The notes: generated from the sequence alone by a model not told the origin. A DNA stretch of 64,000 nt from Methylococcaceae bacterium (GCA_030693065.1 JAUYBL010000015.1:17830-81829); one strand, 5' to 3'; shown: positions 1-8,952, counted from the first letter of the stretch. A program made the numbers and translations.

Positions 1-284
1 ATGGGTGAAGTAAGCAGCTCGGCGCCGCCTATCAACGTGCGGCTAACCGCATGGCCCACGCCTCGCAATGTGCCCCACGTCAGGCCGACAAAAACATTGT
101 GCTCGTGACTGATGTTGACAATGTTTTTAGGAATTTCAATAAAACCGGTGCCAATATTGAAAAAGCCTTGATTAATTTTTGAGGAAAAACCTTGTAAGTA
201 GGTTTTTTCTTCCGCATTAACCGAAAAACTCGCCAAAATTGCCCCGGACAAAACGCAGGCGGTAATTAATTTATTCTTATTCAT
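1..284 (-). CDS. TIGR04073-type exosortase-associated secreted protein, C-terminus cut by window edge
   Basis: The frame opens at an ATG at 282-284 preceded by a good ribosome binding site (AAGGAG, 292-297 on the minus strand) and runs off the left edge, so about 94 N-terminal residues are visible. It starts with a signal peptide (MNKNKLITACVLSGAILASF, cleavage likely after SVNA). The mature part has the pattern of the TIGR04073 family: a glycine-rich segment, then IEIPKNIVN near residue 48, then GLTWGTLRGVGHAVSRT. This family is found mainly in bacteria with exosortase systems; its biochemical role is unknown. Two candidate exosortase substrates lie elsewhere in this window, but no exosortase gene is visible. 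The family call is from memory of the motif and is fairly confident. Confidence 0.75.
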   Translation of the reverse strand, partial: MNKNKLITACVLSGAILASFSVNAEEKTYLQGFSSKINQGFFNIGTGFIEIPKNIVNISHEHNVFVGLTWGTLRGVGHAVSRTLIGGAELLTSP

Positions 285-752
285 TGTATTACTCCTTGTG
301 TTGCATTTTGATCCTCGCCATCAATTTAACAATAACGGCAAGGGGTGAAAAACACTTGCAAGCCGACACTAAACCAGTGTCAGCGGAAAGTCAAACGGCT
401 TATTTGGGTGTTGCTCAAGGTGCAGCTTATAAGGAAAGGTTTTGAGCAAGAAGATTAAATAAAAAGCGGATATTTGCTAATGATATTAAATCAAATAAGT
501 AAGTGATGGCGGCGGTAAATACATTAAAATCAAACACTTAAATTTATTATTTTTGGTTAACAGGCGTTTTTTTAATGCTCTAAGGGAATTAAGGACGCCG
601 TTTATAGGCAGAATAACACTGGGAATATCAAGCCACTTATTCTGTTTATGTCTGTGCTTATCGAAGTTCTGGTTTTTTCAAGTCTCACTACTGATTGATA
701 TCTTCTTGCTTAAGTATAATGCCCCCAACATCCAAATAATCGTTCACCAAAC
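285..752. other. Intergenic region of about 470 bases
   Basis: No convincing gene is seen. The left part holds the ribosome binding site and presumably the promoter of the TIGR04073-type gene. The right part has a perfect -10 hexamer TATAAT at 715-720, 33 bases before the ABC transporter ATG; the matching -35 is weak. An open frame at 553-837 overlaps the transporter start, has no ribosome binding site and no recognisable protein features, so I do not call it a gene. Confidence 0.5.
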
Positions 753-2546
753 ATGCCCAAATCCCCAACTTTTCAGCGCGCTGCAGCGGCACCGGAGTTA
801 CCAGCTAGTACGGTTAAATTCATACTTTATTGTATGAGCCATTTTCGTTGGCTGATGTTGCTGATGGTATTTTTGGAAACCGGACAGGCGGCTGCGAATA
901 TTTTGGTGCCGTATGCGGTAAAGGCAATTATGGACGGTGTGGCGCAGTTGGCTGGCGGGCCGGTGTTGGAGACTTTGCGCGGGCCGTTGCTGTTTCTGGC
1001 AGGTTTAGCGCTAGCGGAAATTATTTTCAGCCGAGCCAGCGGTGCTGTGTTGATTACCATGGGGCCGCGCTTGCGGCAGCGCACCACGCAGAATCTCTTT
1101 GCTTATTTGCAATATCACTCTGTGCGTTATTTCGGCAACCATTTTGCCGGTGGACTGGCGCACCGTATCAGTGAAACGGCGATGAGCGTCAATCATACTG
1201 TGTGGTCGGTGATCGCAGATTTCTGGCCGATTATGGTGACATTTGCAGTGTCGATTACTTTGTTGCTCGGCGTCCATCAGGGCTTGGGCTTGTTCGTTGC
1301 GGGTTGGGTATTTGTTTACGTTCTTAGCTCTTACTTTATGGCTACCCGCTGTCAGCCCTATGCGCAAAATTACGCGGCCACGCGTAGTCTGGTGAACGGC
1401 AAGATTGTCGATGCCGTGACCAACATCCTCAACGCCAAGTTGTTTGCCCGCCTAGGCTTCGAGCGGCAATATCTCAATGGCTTTCTGGAAACCGAAGTAC
1501 AGGCAGGGCGGCGTACCTTTTGGTATATGGAGCGGGTGCGCTGGTTTCAATTTATTGCCGCCGCATCGCTTAAGTTGGGCACGGTCTATTACGCGTTGAC
1601 GCTGTGGGACGGCGGCCTGATTACGGTCGGCGATTTTACGATGAGCGTGGGCTTGGCCTTGCTGATTATCAACGATGCCCGCAACCTGACCCGGCGCTTT
1701 CTGGAGTTTTTCGAATATGTCGGCAATGTGGCCAACGGTGTCGATACCATCATCCGCCCGCACGAAATTGTCGATGCACCGGATGCCCAGCCTCTACAGA
1801 TCACTCAAGGCCGGATCGAATTTCGTCATGTGCAGTTTGGTTATGATACGGCGCAGCCGGTGTTCGATGGCCTGAGTGTAGTAATCGAGCCGGGGCAACG
1901 AGTTGGTCTGGTAGGCTTTTCCGGCTCCGGTAAATCGACGTTCGTGAATTTGATGCTGCGCAATTTCGAACCGCAGGGTGGGCAAATTTTGCTTGATGGG
2001 TCGGACATCATGGGCGTTACCCAGGATTCTTTGCATGAGCAAATCAGCCTGATCCCGCAAGATCCCAGCCTGTTTCATCGTAGCCTTAAGGATAATATCG
2101 GCTACGGAAAGCTGGATTCCAGCGATACTGAAATCGCTGCCGCCGCGAAAATGGCGCATGCCGATGAGTTTATTCGCGATATAACCGAGGGCTACGATTC
2201 CCTGGTCGGAGAACGCGGCGTCAAGCTGTCCGGCGGGCAGCGTCAACGTATAGCGATTGCCAGGGTCATGTTAAAAGACGCGCCGATTTTGATTCTCGAT
2301 GAAGCCACTTCCAGCCTGGATTCGGTCACTGAAAAAACCATTCAGGAGAATCTTGATCGCGCGATGGGCCGTAAAACCGTCATTGCGGTGGCGCATAGGC
2401 TATCAACTATTGCCCATCTTGATCGTATTTTGGTGTTTGAAAATGGCTGCATCGTTGAAGATGGCAGCCATGATGAATTGTTAGCGTTACAGGGTTTTTA
2501 CCATCGATTATGGTCGATGCAGGCTGGGGGATTTTTGCCGGAGTAA
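753..2546 (+). CDS. ABC transporter, fused membrane and ATPase domains (exporter type)
   Basis: This is a half-size ABC exporter of 597 residues. The N-terminal half contains about six membrane segments; the C-terminal half is a nucleotide-binding domain with a Walker A motif GFSGSGKST near residue 388, an ABC signature LSGGQRQRIAIAR near 492, a Walker B ILILDEATSSLD near 515 and the switch histidine in VAHRLST. Such proteins work as dimers in the inner membrane and export lipids, peptides or drugs; the substrate cannot be read from the sequence. An internal ATG (MSHFRW, residue 28) is a possible alternative start. The gene stands alone, with a perfect TATAAT upstream at 715-720. Confidence 0.9.
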   Translation: MPKSPTFQRAAAAPELPASTVKFILYCMSHFRWLMLLMVFLETGQAAANILVPYAVKAIMDGVAQLAGGPVLETLRGPLLFLAGLALAEIIFSRASGAVLITMGPRLRQRTTQNLFAYLQYHSVRYFGNHFAGGLAHRISETAMSVNHTVWSVIADFWPIMVTFAVSITLLLGVHQGLGLFVAGWVFVYVLSSYFMATRCQPYAQNYAATRSLVNGKIVDAVTNILNAKLFARLGFERQYLNGFLETEVQAGRRTFWYMERVRWFQFIAAASLKLGTVYYALTLWDGGLITVGDFTMSVGLALLIINDARNLTRRFLEFFEYVGNVANGVDTIIRPHEIVDAPDAQPLQITQGRIEFRHVQFGYDTAQPVFDGLSVVIEPGQRVGLVGFSGSGKSTFVNLMLRNFEPQGGQILLDGSDIMGVTQDSLHEQISLIPQDPSLFHRSLKDNIGYGKLDSSDTEIAAAAKMAHADEFIRDITEGYDSLVGERGVKLSGGQRQRIAIARVMLKDAPILILDEATSSLDSVTEKTIQENLDRAMGRKTVIAVAHRLSTIAHLDRILVFENGCIVEDGSHDELLALQGFYHRLWSMQAGGFLPE

Positions 2547-2567
2547 CATTTGAAGCAGGCTAACTGG

Positions 2568-2900
2568 TTAACTTTCATCAAGGGATTTTTCTATCAATTG
2601 CCGTAAACCGGCTGGCATTGTAAGTGTGGTGCGATCCCAGCCTTCCAAATCCAAAATTTCATTTAAACAATCCTCCAGGGTTTGATGCGCTTTAATGCTG
2701 GCTTCGGCAATGCGTTGATGAACCACTTGCTGCACATCGTCTTCGGAGGGTTTATCTAAACAGGCATATTGATATTTGAATAGTTTACGTAAATTGATCA
2801 TTTGGACACTGACCTGAGCCGGGCAGGCACAGGTATACATCATGGATTGTTCGTTGATGGATTGCAGTTGGGTTAAGCTAAATTTTGATTCAATTTCCAT
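2568..2900 (-). CDS. Hypothetical protein, 110 residues
   Basis: I do not recognise this protein. It is 110 residues, soluble, without signal peptide or membrane segment, and rich in Gln, Leu and Glu, probably alpha-helical. A short cysteine pair CACP lies near residue 24 within the segment MMYTCACPAQVSVQMINLRK. It is transcribed convergently to the ABC transporter, ending 21 bases after that gene. The ribosome binding site is weak. The coding pattern looks genuine because most of the frame is free of overlapping strong frames and the composition matches its neighbours, but function is unknown. Confidence 0.6.
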   Translation of the reverse strand: MEIESKFSLTQLQSINEQSMMYTCACPAQVSVQMINLRKLFKYQYACLDKPSEDDVQQVVHQRIAEASIKAHQTLEDCLNEILDLEGWDRTTLTMPAGLRQLIEKSLDES

Positions 2901-3087
2901 GACGGCGCTAAGTTATAGAGTTTATGAAAACGTAGATAAGTTGCCTTAAGACAACGCCCCTTTGTTACCTTCTAAAGCTTAGTTCAACTTATTCCAGCCT
3001 GTAACTATAAACGGCAGGTAAGTTTTGCAACATCCCGTTTGAGCTGAGACTTTTAACAGGCTCAACTCATACGGCGATCTTAGGTGT

Positions 3088-4749
3088 CTATTGCCCAACC
3101 ACCGCGCGACCTTCACCGCGCTTATCACTGGCAGCGCTTAATGCATGGGTAGTTTTGTGCCATTGCACGGCCTGCATGTCGCCATATCTATAGCGAGCTG
3201 GCTTTAATTGATAGCCCATTGCCTTGAGTTTGGCGGCTTCCGCGGGCGCGATGGCGTCTTGCTCATATTCCAGTACATCGGGTAAAAACTGGTGGTGATA
3301 GCGTGGGCTATTAACCCAGGCGTCCGGTCCTTTACCTTCGGCAAAGTCCAGGGTCGCCAGCAATACCATAGAAATGATACGACTGCCGCCGGGCGTGCCT
3401 AATACTGCCACGCGCTGGCCATCCTCAAGAAAGGTTGGGGTCATGTTGGATAGCATGCGTTTGCCTGGGGCGATGGTATTAGCAACGCCGCCCACCAAGC
3501 CGTAACCATTGGCAGTCCCCGGCAGGCTGGCAAAATCGTCCATTTGATCGTTGAGTAGAACACCGGTATCGCCAGCCACCAAGCCCGCGCCAAAAGGGAA
3601 ATTAACGCTGAGCGTGGCGGCGACACGGTTGCCTTGCTCATCAATAATTGAAAAATGGGTGGTGTGAGTGCCTTGGGATGGTGGCAGTATGTCGCCGGAC
3701 AGCTCTGCACTGGGCAGGGCTTTATCTAAACGAATGCTGCTACGGAGTCCAGCGGCGTATTCAGCGCTTAACAAACGCGGGGTGGGCAGTTCAACAAACG
3801 CCGGGTCACCCAAATATAAAATACGGTCGTGATAAGCGCGTTGCAAAGCAGCTGCGACTAAGTGCTTGCGGGTGGCGGCATCAAATGTTTTTAAATCATA
3901 TCCAGAAAGAATGTTTAAAGCTTCGATCAAGGTAATGCCGCCAGAAGAAGACGGTGCGGCGCTGGTGATTTTTATGCCGTGGTAGTCGCCTTTTACCGGC
4001 TCGCGCTCGATGACTTGATAGCTGTCAAGATCTTGCTGAGTCCAGATACCGCCTGCTTTGTTGACCGAAGCGACTAAGTTTTCTGCAACATCACCGCTAT
4101 AAAAACCCTCCCGCCCGGATGCGGCGATTTGCTTTAGCGTAATAGCTAACGCGGGTTGTTTTAAGATCGAATATGGCGAGGGGATGTCGCCGTTAGTTAA
4201 GAAAATGCTCGCTGTTTGCGGGTCTTTTTTCAGGACGTCAGCCCTGAATTTAAGCAGCTTGTGGTGTATTTCGCCGATAGCAAAACCGTTTTGTGCCAAG
4301 CGAATTGCAGGAAGCAAGGCATCAGCCAGCGGCAAGCGCCCGTATTTTTCCGATAAATGCACCAAGCCCGCAGGCAAACCGGGAATCGCAGCGGCTAATG
4401 CGCCATCCAGCGGTTGTTTGGGGTCAAGCTTGCCGGTTTTATCTACAAACATGTCTTTATGTGCAGCCAGCGGTGCCCGCTCACGCGCATCGATCATGGT
4501 TTCAAAGCCATCGCTGGCGCGGTGTAACAATAAATAACCGCCACCGCCCAGGGTCGCTCCCGACGGTTCGACAACTGCCAAGGCCGCACTTACCGCCACT
4601 GCCGCGTCAAATACATTACCGCCCTTAGCCAAAATTTCAAATCCGGCGGCGGTGGCTAAAGGATTGGCGCTGGCAATGGCAGCTTTACCATCAGCAATGG
4701 CCTGCGATTGCCAGACAATCAGCAGCGCAACTAACGTTGTTCTCAACAT
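3088..4749 (-). CDS. ggt: Gamma-glutamyltransferase (periplasmic)
   Basis: The 553-residue product is an Ntn-hydrolase that removes or transfers the gamma-glutamyl group of glutathione in the periplasm. A signal peptide (MLRTTLVALLIVWQSQAIA) is followed by the large-subunit sequence with GGNVFDAAVAVSAALAVVEP and the G-rich GATLGGGGYLLL motif. The autocatalytic cleavage site is in GTHTTHFSI; by alignment in memory with the E. coli enzyme, Thr363 becomes the N-terminal nucleophile of the small subunit. Further conserved parts are LLNDQMDDF and the serine/glycine run GKRMLSNMTPT. Length is normal. It is a monocistronic gene diverging from smbP. Glutathione synthesis starts with gshA further right in the window. 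Confidence 0.93.
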   Translation of the reverse strand: MLRTTLVALLIVWQSQAIADGKAAIASANPLATAAGFEILAKGGNVFDAAVAVSAALAVVEPSGATLGGGGYLLLHRASDGFETMIDARERAPLAAHKDMFVDKTGKLDPKQPLDGALAAAIPGLPAGLVHLSEKYGRLPLADALLPAIRLAQNGFAIGEIHHKLLKFRADVLKKDPQTASIFLTNGDIPSPYSILKQPALAITLKQIAASGREGFYSGDVAENLVASVNKAGGIWTQQDLDSYQVIEREPVKGDYHGIKITSAAPSSSGGITLIEALNILSGYDLKTFDAATRKHLVAAALQRAYHDRILYLGDPAFVELPTPRLLSAEYAAGLRSSIRLDKALPSAELSGDILPPSQGTHTTHFSIIDEQGNRVAATLSVNFPFGAGLVAGDTGVLLNDQMDDFASLPGTANGYGLVGGVANTIAPGKRMLSNMTPTFLEDGQRVAVLGTPGGSRIISMVLLATLDFAEGKGPDAWVNSPRYHHQFLPDVLEYEQDAIAPAEAAKLKAMGYQLKPARYRYGDMQAVQWHKTTHALSAASDKRGEGRAVVGQ

Positions 4750-4958
4750 GGTTCCCTCTTTGTAAGCACTGAAAAATTGGATTTATTAAACCATAGCAAA
4801 GCCGTTTGCAGAGAGTTGCATGAGCAAGACGGGTATTGGTAAAAATTGGTATTGCATGCGAACTAATTGATGTGGTATACCTGATATGCCTCGAAAATTT
4901 AGATATACCATCGAGGTTTCAACTTAAATATAAAACTATAAATCAAGGATATGCCGTT

Positions 4959-5303
4959 ATGAAAACTCAATATACTGCCGTTTTATTAGGTGCATTGGCA
5001 CTGGGTCTAAGCGCTGGCGCCAGCGCTTCTGAGCATCACACCGCCTTGGCATTAGAGCATGCCGCGTCTGCCGCTGCACATGGTCAAGATGGTCACGCCG
5101 ACCAAGCCCTTAAACATGCTGAAGAAGCATTGAAACACGCGGAAGCCGCTGAAAAAGACCATGCTGACGCGCATGTTCATACCACTACTGCGGTTAAACA
5201 TTTAAAAGAAGCCGTTGAGCATGCCAAAAAAGGCCATGCTGATGTATCAGCCAATCACGCTCAAGAAGCTAGCGCGCATTTGCGTCAATCTATCGAACAA
5301 TAA
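4959..5303 (+). CDS. smbP: SmbP-like small metal-binding protein
   Basis: A secreted protein of 114 residues. I place the start at ATG 4959, which has a ribosome binding site (AAGGAT, 4945-4950) and opens directly into a signal peptide (MKTQYTAVLLGALALGLSAG, cleavage after ASAS/ASA); an upstream in-frame start at 4836 would add an unlikely extension. The mature part is a helical, alanine-rich protein with about 15 histidines spaced near seven residues apart (for example LKHAEEALKHAEAAEKDHAD). This is the pattern of SmbP, a periplasmic copper-binding protein first described in Nitrosomonas europaea. Copper handling would suit a methanotroph, but the metal is an inference. A rho-independent terminator follows. 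Confidence 0.85.
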   Translation: MKTQYTAVLLGALALGLSAGASASEHHTALALEHAASAAAHGQDGHADQALKHAEEALKHAEAAEKDHADAHVHTTTAVKHLKEAVEHAKKGHADVSANHAQEASAHLRQSIEQ

Positions 5304-5321
5304 GTTAAACAAGACAACATC

Positions 5322-5359
5322 AAAACGGGTGTAATGGTTTCATTGCACCCGTTTTTGTT
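5322..5359 (+). terminator. Rho-independent terminator of smbP
   Basis: The inverted repeat AAACGGGTGTAATG / CATTGCACCCGTTT (one mismatch) has a four-base loop and ends in a T-rich run, 20 bases after the smbP stop codon. Confidence 0.85.
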
Positions 5360-5458
5360 TATACGCCTGCTAAAAAAATCCTCCGCGTTAGACAGCACTT
5401 GAAGTTAGCCAGCATATTTGGCCTAATCCACTGCAATTTAACCGCACACACTTAATCC

Positions 5459-6343
5459 ATGTCAGAAAAAACATACATGCTGGGTTTTATCGGTATCGGC
5501 CTGATGGGCAAACCGCTGACCTTACGACTGCTTGCCGCTGGTTTTGCCGTTAACGTATGGAACCGCAGCCCGGACAAATTGACCGAAGTCGTTGCAGCGG
5601 GCGCGCAAGCCTGCAATGCCATTGCCGAGTTGGTGCAGCGCTCCGATGTTATTTTGCTCTGTTTGGCTGACACCAACGTTGTTGAAGCTATCGTGCGTGA
5701 GCATATTTTGCCGCATGGTTCAGCAGGCAAATTGGTGATCGATCTATCCAGCATACATCCGGATAACACCCGGCAATTGGCGCATTTACTGCAAAAACAC
5801 TGCACGATGGCTTGGGTCGATGCGCCGGTGTCAGGCGGCGTTGCGGGGGCGGAACAAGGCACACTGGCGATTATGGCCGGTGGCAGTGCTGACAATATTG
5901 CTGTCGCCCGGCAGGTGCTGGCGCCGTTGTATAAGCAATTAACGCACATGGGCGAGGTCGGCAGCGGCCAGGTTACCAAGATATGTAATCAAATGATTGT
6001 CGGCTGCAATATGCTGGTGATTGCCGAAATGATGGCGCTGGCGAAACAGGCGGGTGTTGATGCTGCGCAAATACCTATCGCGCTGGCTGGAGGTTTTGCC
6101 GATTCCAAGCCGCTGCAAATCGCCGGGCCGGAAATGGCGACGAATACTTTTGAGCCGGTGAAATGGCGTGTGAAAACGTTGCTGAAAGATTTAAACATGG
6201 CGGTCGCGTTGTCGGGTCAACAGGGCAGCGCTACGCCAATGTCCGGGTTGGCCGCACAGCTAATGCAGCTGCATGGCAGTCATGGCTACCTGGAACAAGA
6301 CCCGGCAACGCTGATTAAATTGTTTGGTGACGTTGATGCTTAA
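5459..6343 (+). CDS. garR: 2-hydroxy-3-oxopropionate (tartronate semialdehyde) reductase
   Basis: The 294-residue product belongs to the 3-hydroxyisobutyrate dehydrogenase family. The N-terminus carries the dinucleotide-binding loop GFIGIGLMGKP (residues 9-19), the substrate-binding motif DAPVSGGVAGAEQGTL lies near 121, and the catalytic lysine sits in GSGQVTKICNQM near 171. The product would interconvert tartronate semialdehyde and glycerate with NAD(P)H. The next gene, hydroxypyruvate isomerase, overlaps its end by 8 bases and makes the substrate, which supports this choice within the family. Together they form a hydroxypyruvate-to-glycerate route. Without the neighbour a general beta-hydroxyacid dehydrogenase would be equally possible. 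Confidence 0.85.
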   Translation: MSEKTYMLGFIGIGLMGKPLTLRLLAAGFAVNVWNRSPDKLTEVVAAGAQACNAIAELVQRSDVILLCLADTNVVEAIVREHILPHGSAGKLVIDLSSIHPDNTRQLAHLLQKHCTMAWVDAPVSGGVAGAEQGTLAIMAGGSADNIAVARQVLAPLYKQLTHMGEVGSGQVTKICNQMIVGCNMLVIAEMMALAKQAGVDAAQIPIALAGGFADSKPLQIAGPEMATNTFEPVKWRVKTLLKDLNMAVALSGQQGSATPMSGLAAQLMQLHGSHGYLEQDPATLIKLFGDVDA

Positions 6344-7124
6344 ATTTTCGGCAAACCTCAGCATGTTGTTTACCGAAGTGCCGCTGATCGATCGTTTCCA
6401 AGCCGCCAAAGATCAGGGTTTTACAGCCGTCGAAATACAATTTCCTTACTCATTAAGCGCAACGGCGATTAAGCAGGCATTGGATGAGACCGGTCTAAAA
6501 CTGGTGTTATTCAATGTCGATGCCGATGATTTGTTACAAGGCGGCGAAGGTTTGGCGTGTGTGCCGGACAAGCGGGAGCAATTTAAACAGGCCGTTGCGC
6601 AAGCTGTCGATTATGCGGAACTGCTACAACCCGAAGTCATCAACGTGTTGCCGGGGCGCTGTTTGCAGCAAGATCGCTTAAATGAATACCTGGATACATT
6701 CCAAGAAAACTTAAGCTTTGCGGCTCAAGCTTTTGCGCCCTTGGCTGTCAAAACCGTATTCGAAGCGATTAACAGCCGCGACATGCCGGGGTTTATCATC
6801 AATACCGGGCCACAGATGTTGGATGTGCTAAATCAGCAAAATAATCCCAATCTATTGATGCAATACGATATTTATCACGCCCAAATGATGGGCGGAAATC
6901 CGGCAGAGTTTATTCTGCAAAATGCCGACAAAATCGGTCATATACAGTTTGCGGATTGTCCCGGCCGTGGGCAGCCCGGCACTGGGCAGATTGATTTTGT
7001 CGAGGTTTTTTCAGCCATTGAAAAAGCACCTTATGCCGGTTGGGTCGGCGCGGAGTACAAGCCGGTAGGATCGACTGTTAATAGCTTGTCGTGGCTGCAA
7101 AGTCTTGCGGCGCCAATCAAATAG
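6336..7124 (+). CDS. hyi: Hydroxypyruvate isomerase
   Basis: A TIM-barrel protein of 262 residues that interconverts hydroxypyruvate and tartronate semialdehyde. I choose ATG 6336 (MLKFSANLSMLFTEVP), the usual start of the family, rather than an upstream TTG at 6324. Family motifs seen are the N-terminal SANLSMLFTEVPLIDRF, FEAINSRDMPGF near residue 147, and the metal/substrate segments QYDIYHAQMMGG and HIQFADCPGRGQPGTGQIDF. The start lies inside the end of garR, so the two are probably translationally coupled. In a one-carbon organism this pair links serine/glyoxylate-type metabolites to glycerate, which is an inference. Confidence 0.9.
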   Translation: MLKFSANLSMLFTEVPLIDRFQAAKDQGFTAVEIQFPYSLSATAIKQALDETGLKLVLFNVDADDLLQGGEGLACVPDKREQFKQAVAQAVDYAELLQPEVINVLPGRCLQQDRLNEYLDTFQENLSFAAQAFAPLAVKTVFEAINSRDMPGFIINTGPQMLDVLNQQNNPNLLMQYDIYHAQMMGGNPAEFILQNADKIGHIQFADCPGRGQPGTGQIDFVEVFSAIEKAPYAGWVGAEYKPVGSTVNSLSWLQSLAAPIK

Positions 7125-7129
7125 AGCCA

Positions 7130-7543
7130 ATGACTAAAATACTGTATTACTCAATCGACCTGGAAATTCCCTTTCACGATGTCGACATGATGGAAATCGT
7201 CTGGCATGGGCATTACGCGAAGTATTTTGAAATCGCTCGCTGTGCATTATTGGACACTATCGATTACAACTATCCGCAAATGCGCGATTCCGGTTACGCG
7301 TGGCCGGTGATTGATCTTAGAATTCGCTATGCAAAACCGGCGACATTTAGACAGATCATTACCGTCAGGGCGGAAATAGTTGAATGGGAAAATCGCTTGA
7401 AAATAAATTACCTGATTACCGATAAACAGTCAGGCGCAAGAATAACTAAAGGCTACAGCATTCAAGTGGGGGTAGACATGGCAACACAACAAATGTGTTT
7501 TGCATCGCCTGCGGTGTTGATGGAAAAGCTGGGAATTTTGTAG
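7130..7543 (+). CDS. Acyl-CoA thioesterase, 4HBT (YbgC-like) family
   Basis: A hotdog-fold thioesterase of 137 residues. The start at ATG 7130 gives the typical N-terminus; an in-frame start at 7091 would extend into hyi. The diagnostic segment FHDVDMMEIVWHGHYAKYFE contains the catalytic Asp and the HxxY pattern of the 4-hydroxybenzoyl-CoA thioesterase group. Its acyl substrate cannot be told from sequence. It begins 5 bases after hyi and probably belongs to the same transcript, although the metabolic link to hyi/garR is not obvious; a link to the lipid genes downstream (Aas, LplT) is also possible. Confidence 0.85.
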   Translation: MTKILYYSIDLEIPFHDVDMMEIVWHGHYAKYFEIARCALLDTIDYNYPQMRDSGYAWPVIDLRIRYAKPATFRQIITVRAEIVEWENRLKINYLITDKQSGARITKGYSIQVGVDMATQQMCFASPAVLMEKLGIL

Positions 7544-7597
7544 CGTCCGGTACTATGTCAATTAATCAATCTGTCTTGTTTGTTTTAGGAGAGTCCA

Positions 7598-8170
7598 ATG
7601 AGTTTATTACACAAACTGACATATTTAAGTGAACAGGATTACTTAAGCTATGAGTTAACAGCCGATGTGCGTCATGAATATGTCGATGGCCAACTCTATG
7701 CAATGGCGGGGGCTGGTGAGCGCCATAATCGCATTACTTTAAATATTGCCTTTCAATTGCGTGCCGCTGCGCGTGGCGGGCATTGCGGGGCGTTTGTCAA
7801 CGACATGAAACTAAGGTTGGCGCAGGGTAAGGCGTATTACTATCCGGATGTGATGTTGGTATGCAATCGTCAGGATATTGCCGATGCTTACAAAGAACAG
7901 CCCTGCTTTATTGCTGAGGTTTTATCGCCCAACACGATGGCGATTGATCGGCGCGAAAAGTTGCTGGCGTATCAAAAAATACCTGGCTTGCAGTATTACC
8001 TGTTGGTCAGTGCCGATTCTCTAAAAGTTGAGTATTTTTTACGCGATGCCGACGGTGAATGGCAAACAGCATTCCTTGACGCTGAAGAAACGTTAATTGT
8101 CACGTGTGATAATTATCAGGCTGGATTGAGATTAGGCGATATTTATGAGGACGTGGCGTTTGAGAATTAA
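7598..8170 (+). CDS. Uma2-family (DUF820) putative endonuclease
   Basis: The 190-residue product has the Uma2/DUF820 fold, a PD-(D/E)xK-type nuclease domain common in cyanobacteria and scattered elsewhere. Visible motifs are YELTADVRHEYVDGQLYAMAG at the N-terminus (the RHEYVDGQ core), YYPDVMLVC with the catalytic Asp near residue 87, and CFIAEVLSPNT with the Glu of the E-x-x motif near 109, followed by REKLLAYQKIP. A ribosome binding site (AGGAG, ending about 7 bases before the ATG) is present. The role of these proteins is unproven; they have been discussed as mobile or defence-related nucleases. It overlaps the next gene by 26 bases. Confidence 0.85.
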   Translation: MSLLHKLTYLSEQDYLSYELTADVRHEYVDGQLYAMAGAGERHNRITLNIAFQLRAAARGGHCGAFVNDMKLRLAQGKAYYYPDVMLVCNRQDIADAYKEQPCFIAEVLSPNTMAIDRREKLLAYQKIPGLQYYLLVSADSLKVEYFLRDADGEWQTAFLDAEETLIVTCDNYQAGLRLGDIYEDVAFEN

Positions 8171-8774
8171 TTTGAATGTCGGCAACATCAGGTGGATAGC
8201 AATAAAAACACTGATGTTGGTTTTATTGGTTGTTAACCAAAGTTCTGCCGACGAAATTGCATTAACGGAAATCTCAGCCAGATTAATAAAAACACCCATC
8301 ACCCAAGGCGATTTTCACCAACAAAAACACTTGAAGGTGTTGCGCAAACCGTTAATTTCCACAGGCTCGTTTACTTATCATCAAAGCAAAGGCGTAATCT
8401 GGAAAACACTGACGCCGGTGCCTTCAATATTGTTGGTTAATGAGTCGAAATTGTTGACCGGCCAAGGTGAACAAGCCGTTCCCGCTGCGTTTGGAAAGGT
8501 CTTTAAAGCCATGCTGGGCGGCGATTTAGCGGAGCTTACGAACGGCTTTAGCATCACCGGCACCAATCAAAAAACTGCCTGGCAGTTAGAATTAATTCCC
8601 AAAGATGAGATGCTGAAAAAAATTATCAGCACGATTGTCTTGTCAGGTGACACCGAGGTGCGCAGCTTGGAAATACGCGAAGCGGGCGGCAACTTCACTC
8701 AAATTAATTTCGAGCATATTACTCATCCAAGCGACATATCACCTGAGCAAGAAGCCGATTTTAAGCGTTTGTAA
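8145..8774 (+). CDS. LolA-like outer-membrane lipoprotein carrier family protein
   Basis: A 209-residue exported protein. The N-terminus has a hydrophobic stretch (IAIKTLMLVLLVVNQSSA) acting as signal peptide; Met24 is a possible alternative start. The mature part resembles LolA-type periplasmic carriers: QGDFHQQKHLKVLRKPLISTGSF followed by KGVIWKTLTP, which is the characteristic beta-strand pair of the family. Such LolA-like proteins often sit beside acyltransferase or polyketide genes rather than the true lolA. Here the next gene is Aas, so a role in lipid or lipoprotein handling at the envelope is plausible. It is probably not the housekeeping LolA. Confidence 0.7.
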   Translation: MRTWRLRINLNVGNIRWIAIKTLMLVLLVVNQSSADEIALTEISARLIKTPITQGDFHQQKHLKVLRKPLISTGSFTYHQSKGVIWKTLTPVPSILLVNESKLLTGQGEQAVPAAFGKVFKAMLGGDLAELTNGFSITGTNQKTAWQLELIPKDEMLKKIISTIVLSGDTEVRSLEIREAGGNFTQINFEHITHPSDISPEQEADFKRL

Positions 8775-8887
8775 CATAACTGTTGGATGCTGATTTGGCA
8801 GGGTTGGTTATAATCTGCCCAGTTGAAATCCTCGAAAACCCCTGCACTTCGATAAGCTTATTGCGAAAGGCACCTTGTAAATAAAAG

Positions 8888-8952
8888 TATTCCGTTCGTG
8901 GTGAGCCTGTCGAACGCTCTCCTGAGCGCAGTCGAAGGGCATAAACGGAATA
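8888..8952. repeat. REP-like palindromic repeat
   Basis: The element is bounded by TATTCCGTT and AACGGAATA and contains the core GTTCGTGGTGAGCCTGTCGAAC followed by GCAGTCGAAGG. The same core (TTCGACAGGCTCA-CACGAACG and variants) recurs at about 11236, 11310, 15438 and 15507, always between genes. Repetitive extragenic palindromes of this kind are common in proteobacterial genomes. Confidence 0.75.

Noticed and set aside
553..837. Open frame of 94 residues before the ABC transporter
   Set aside because: It overlaps the transporter start in another frame, has no ribosome binding site and the perfect TATAAT at 715-720 lies inside it.
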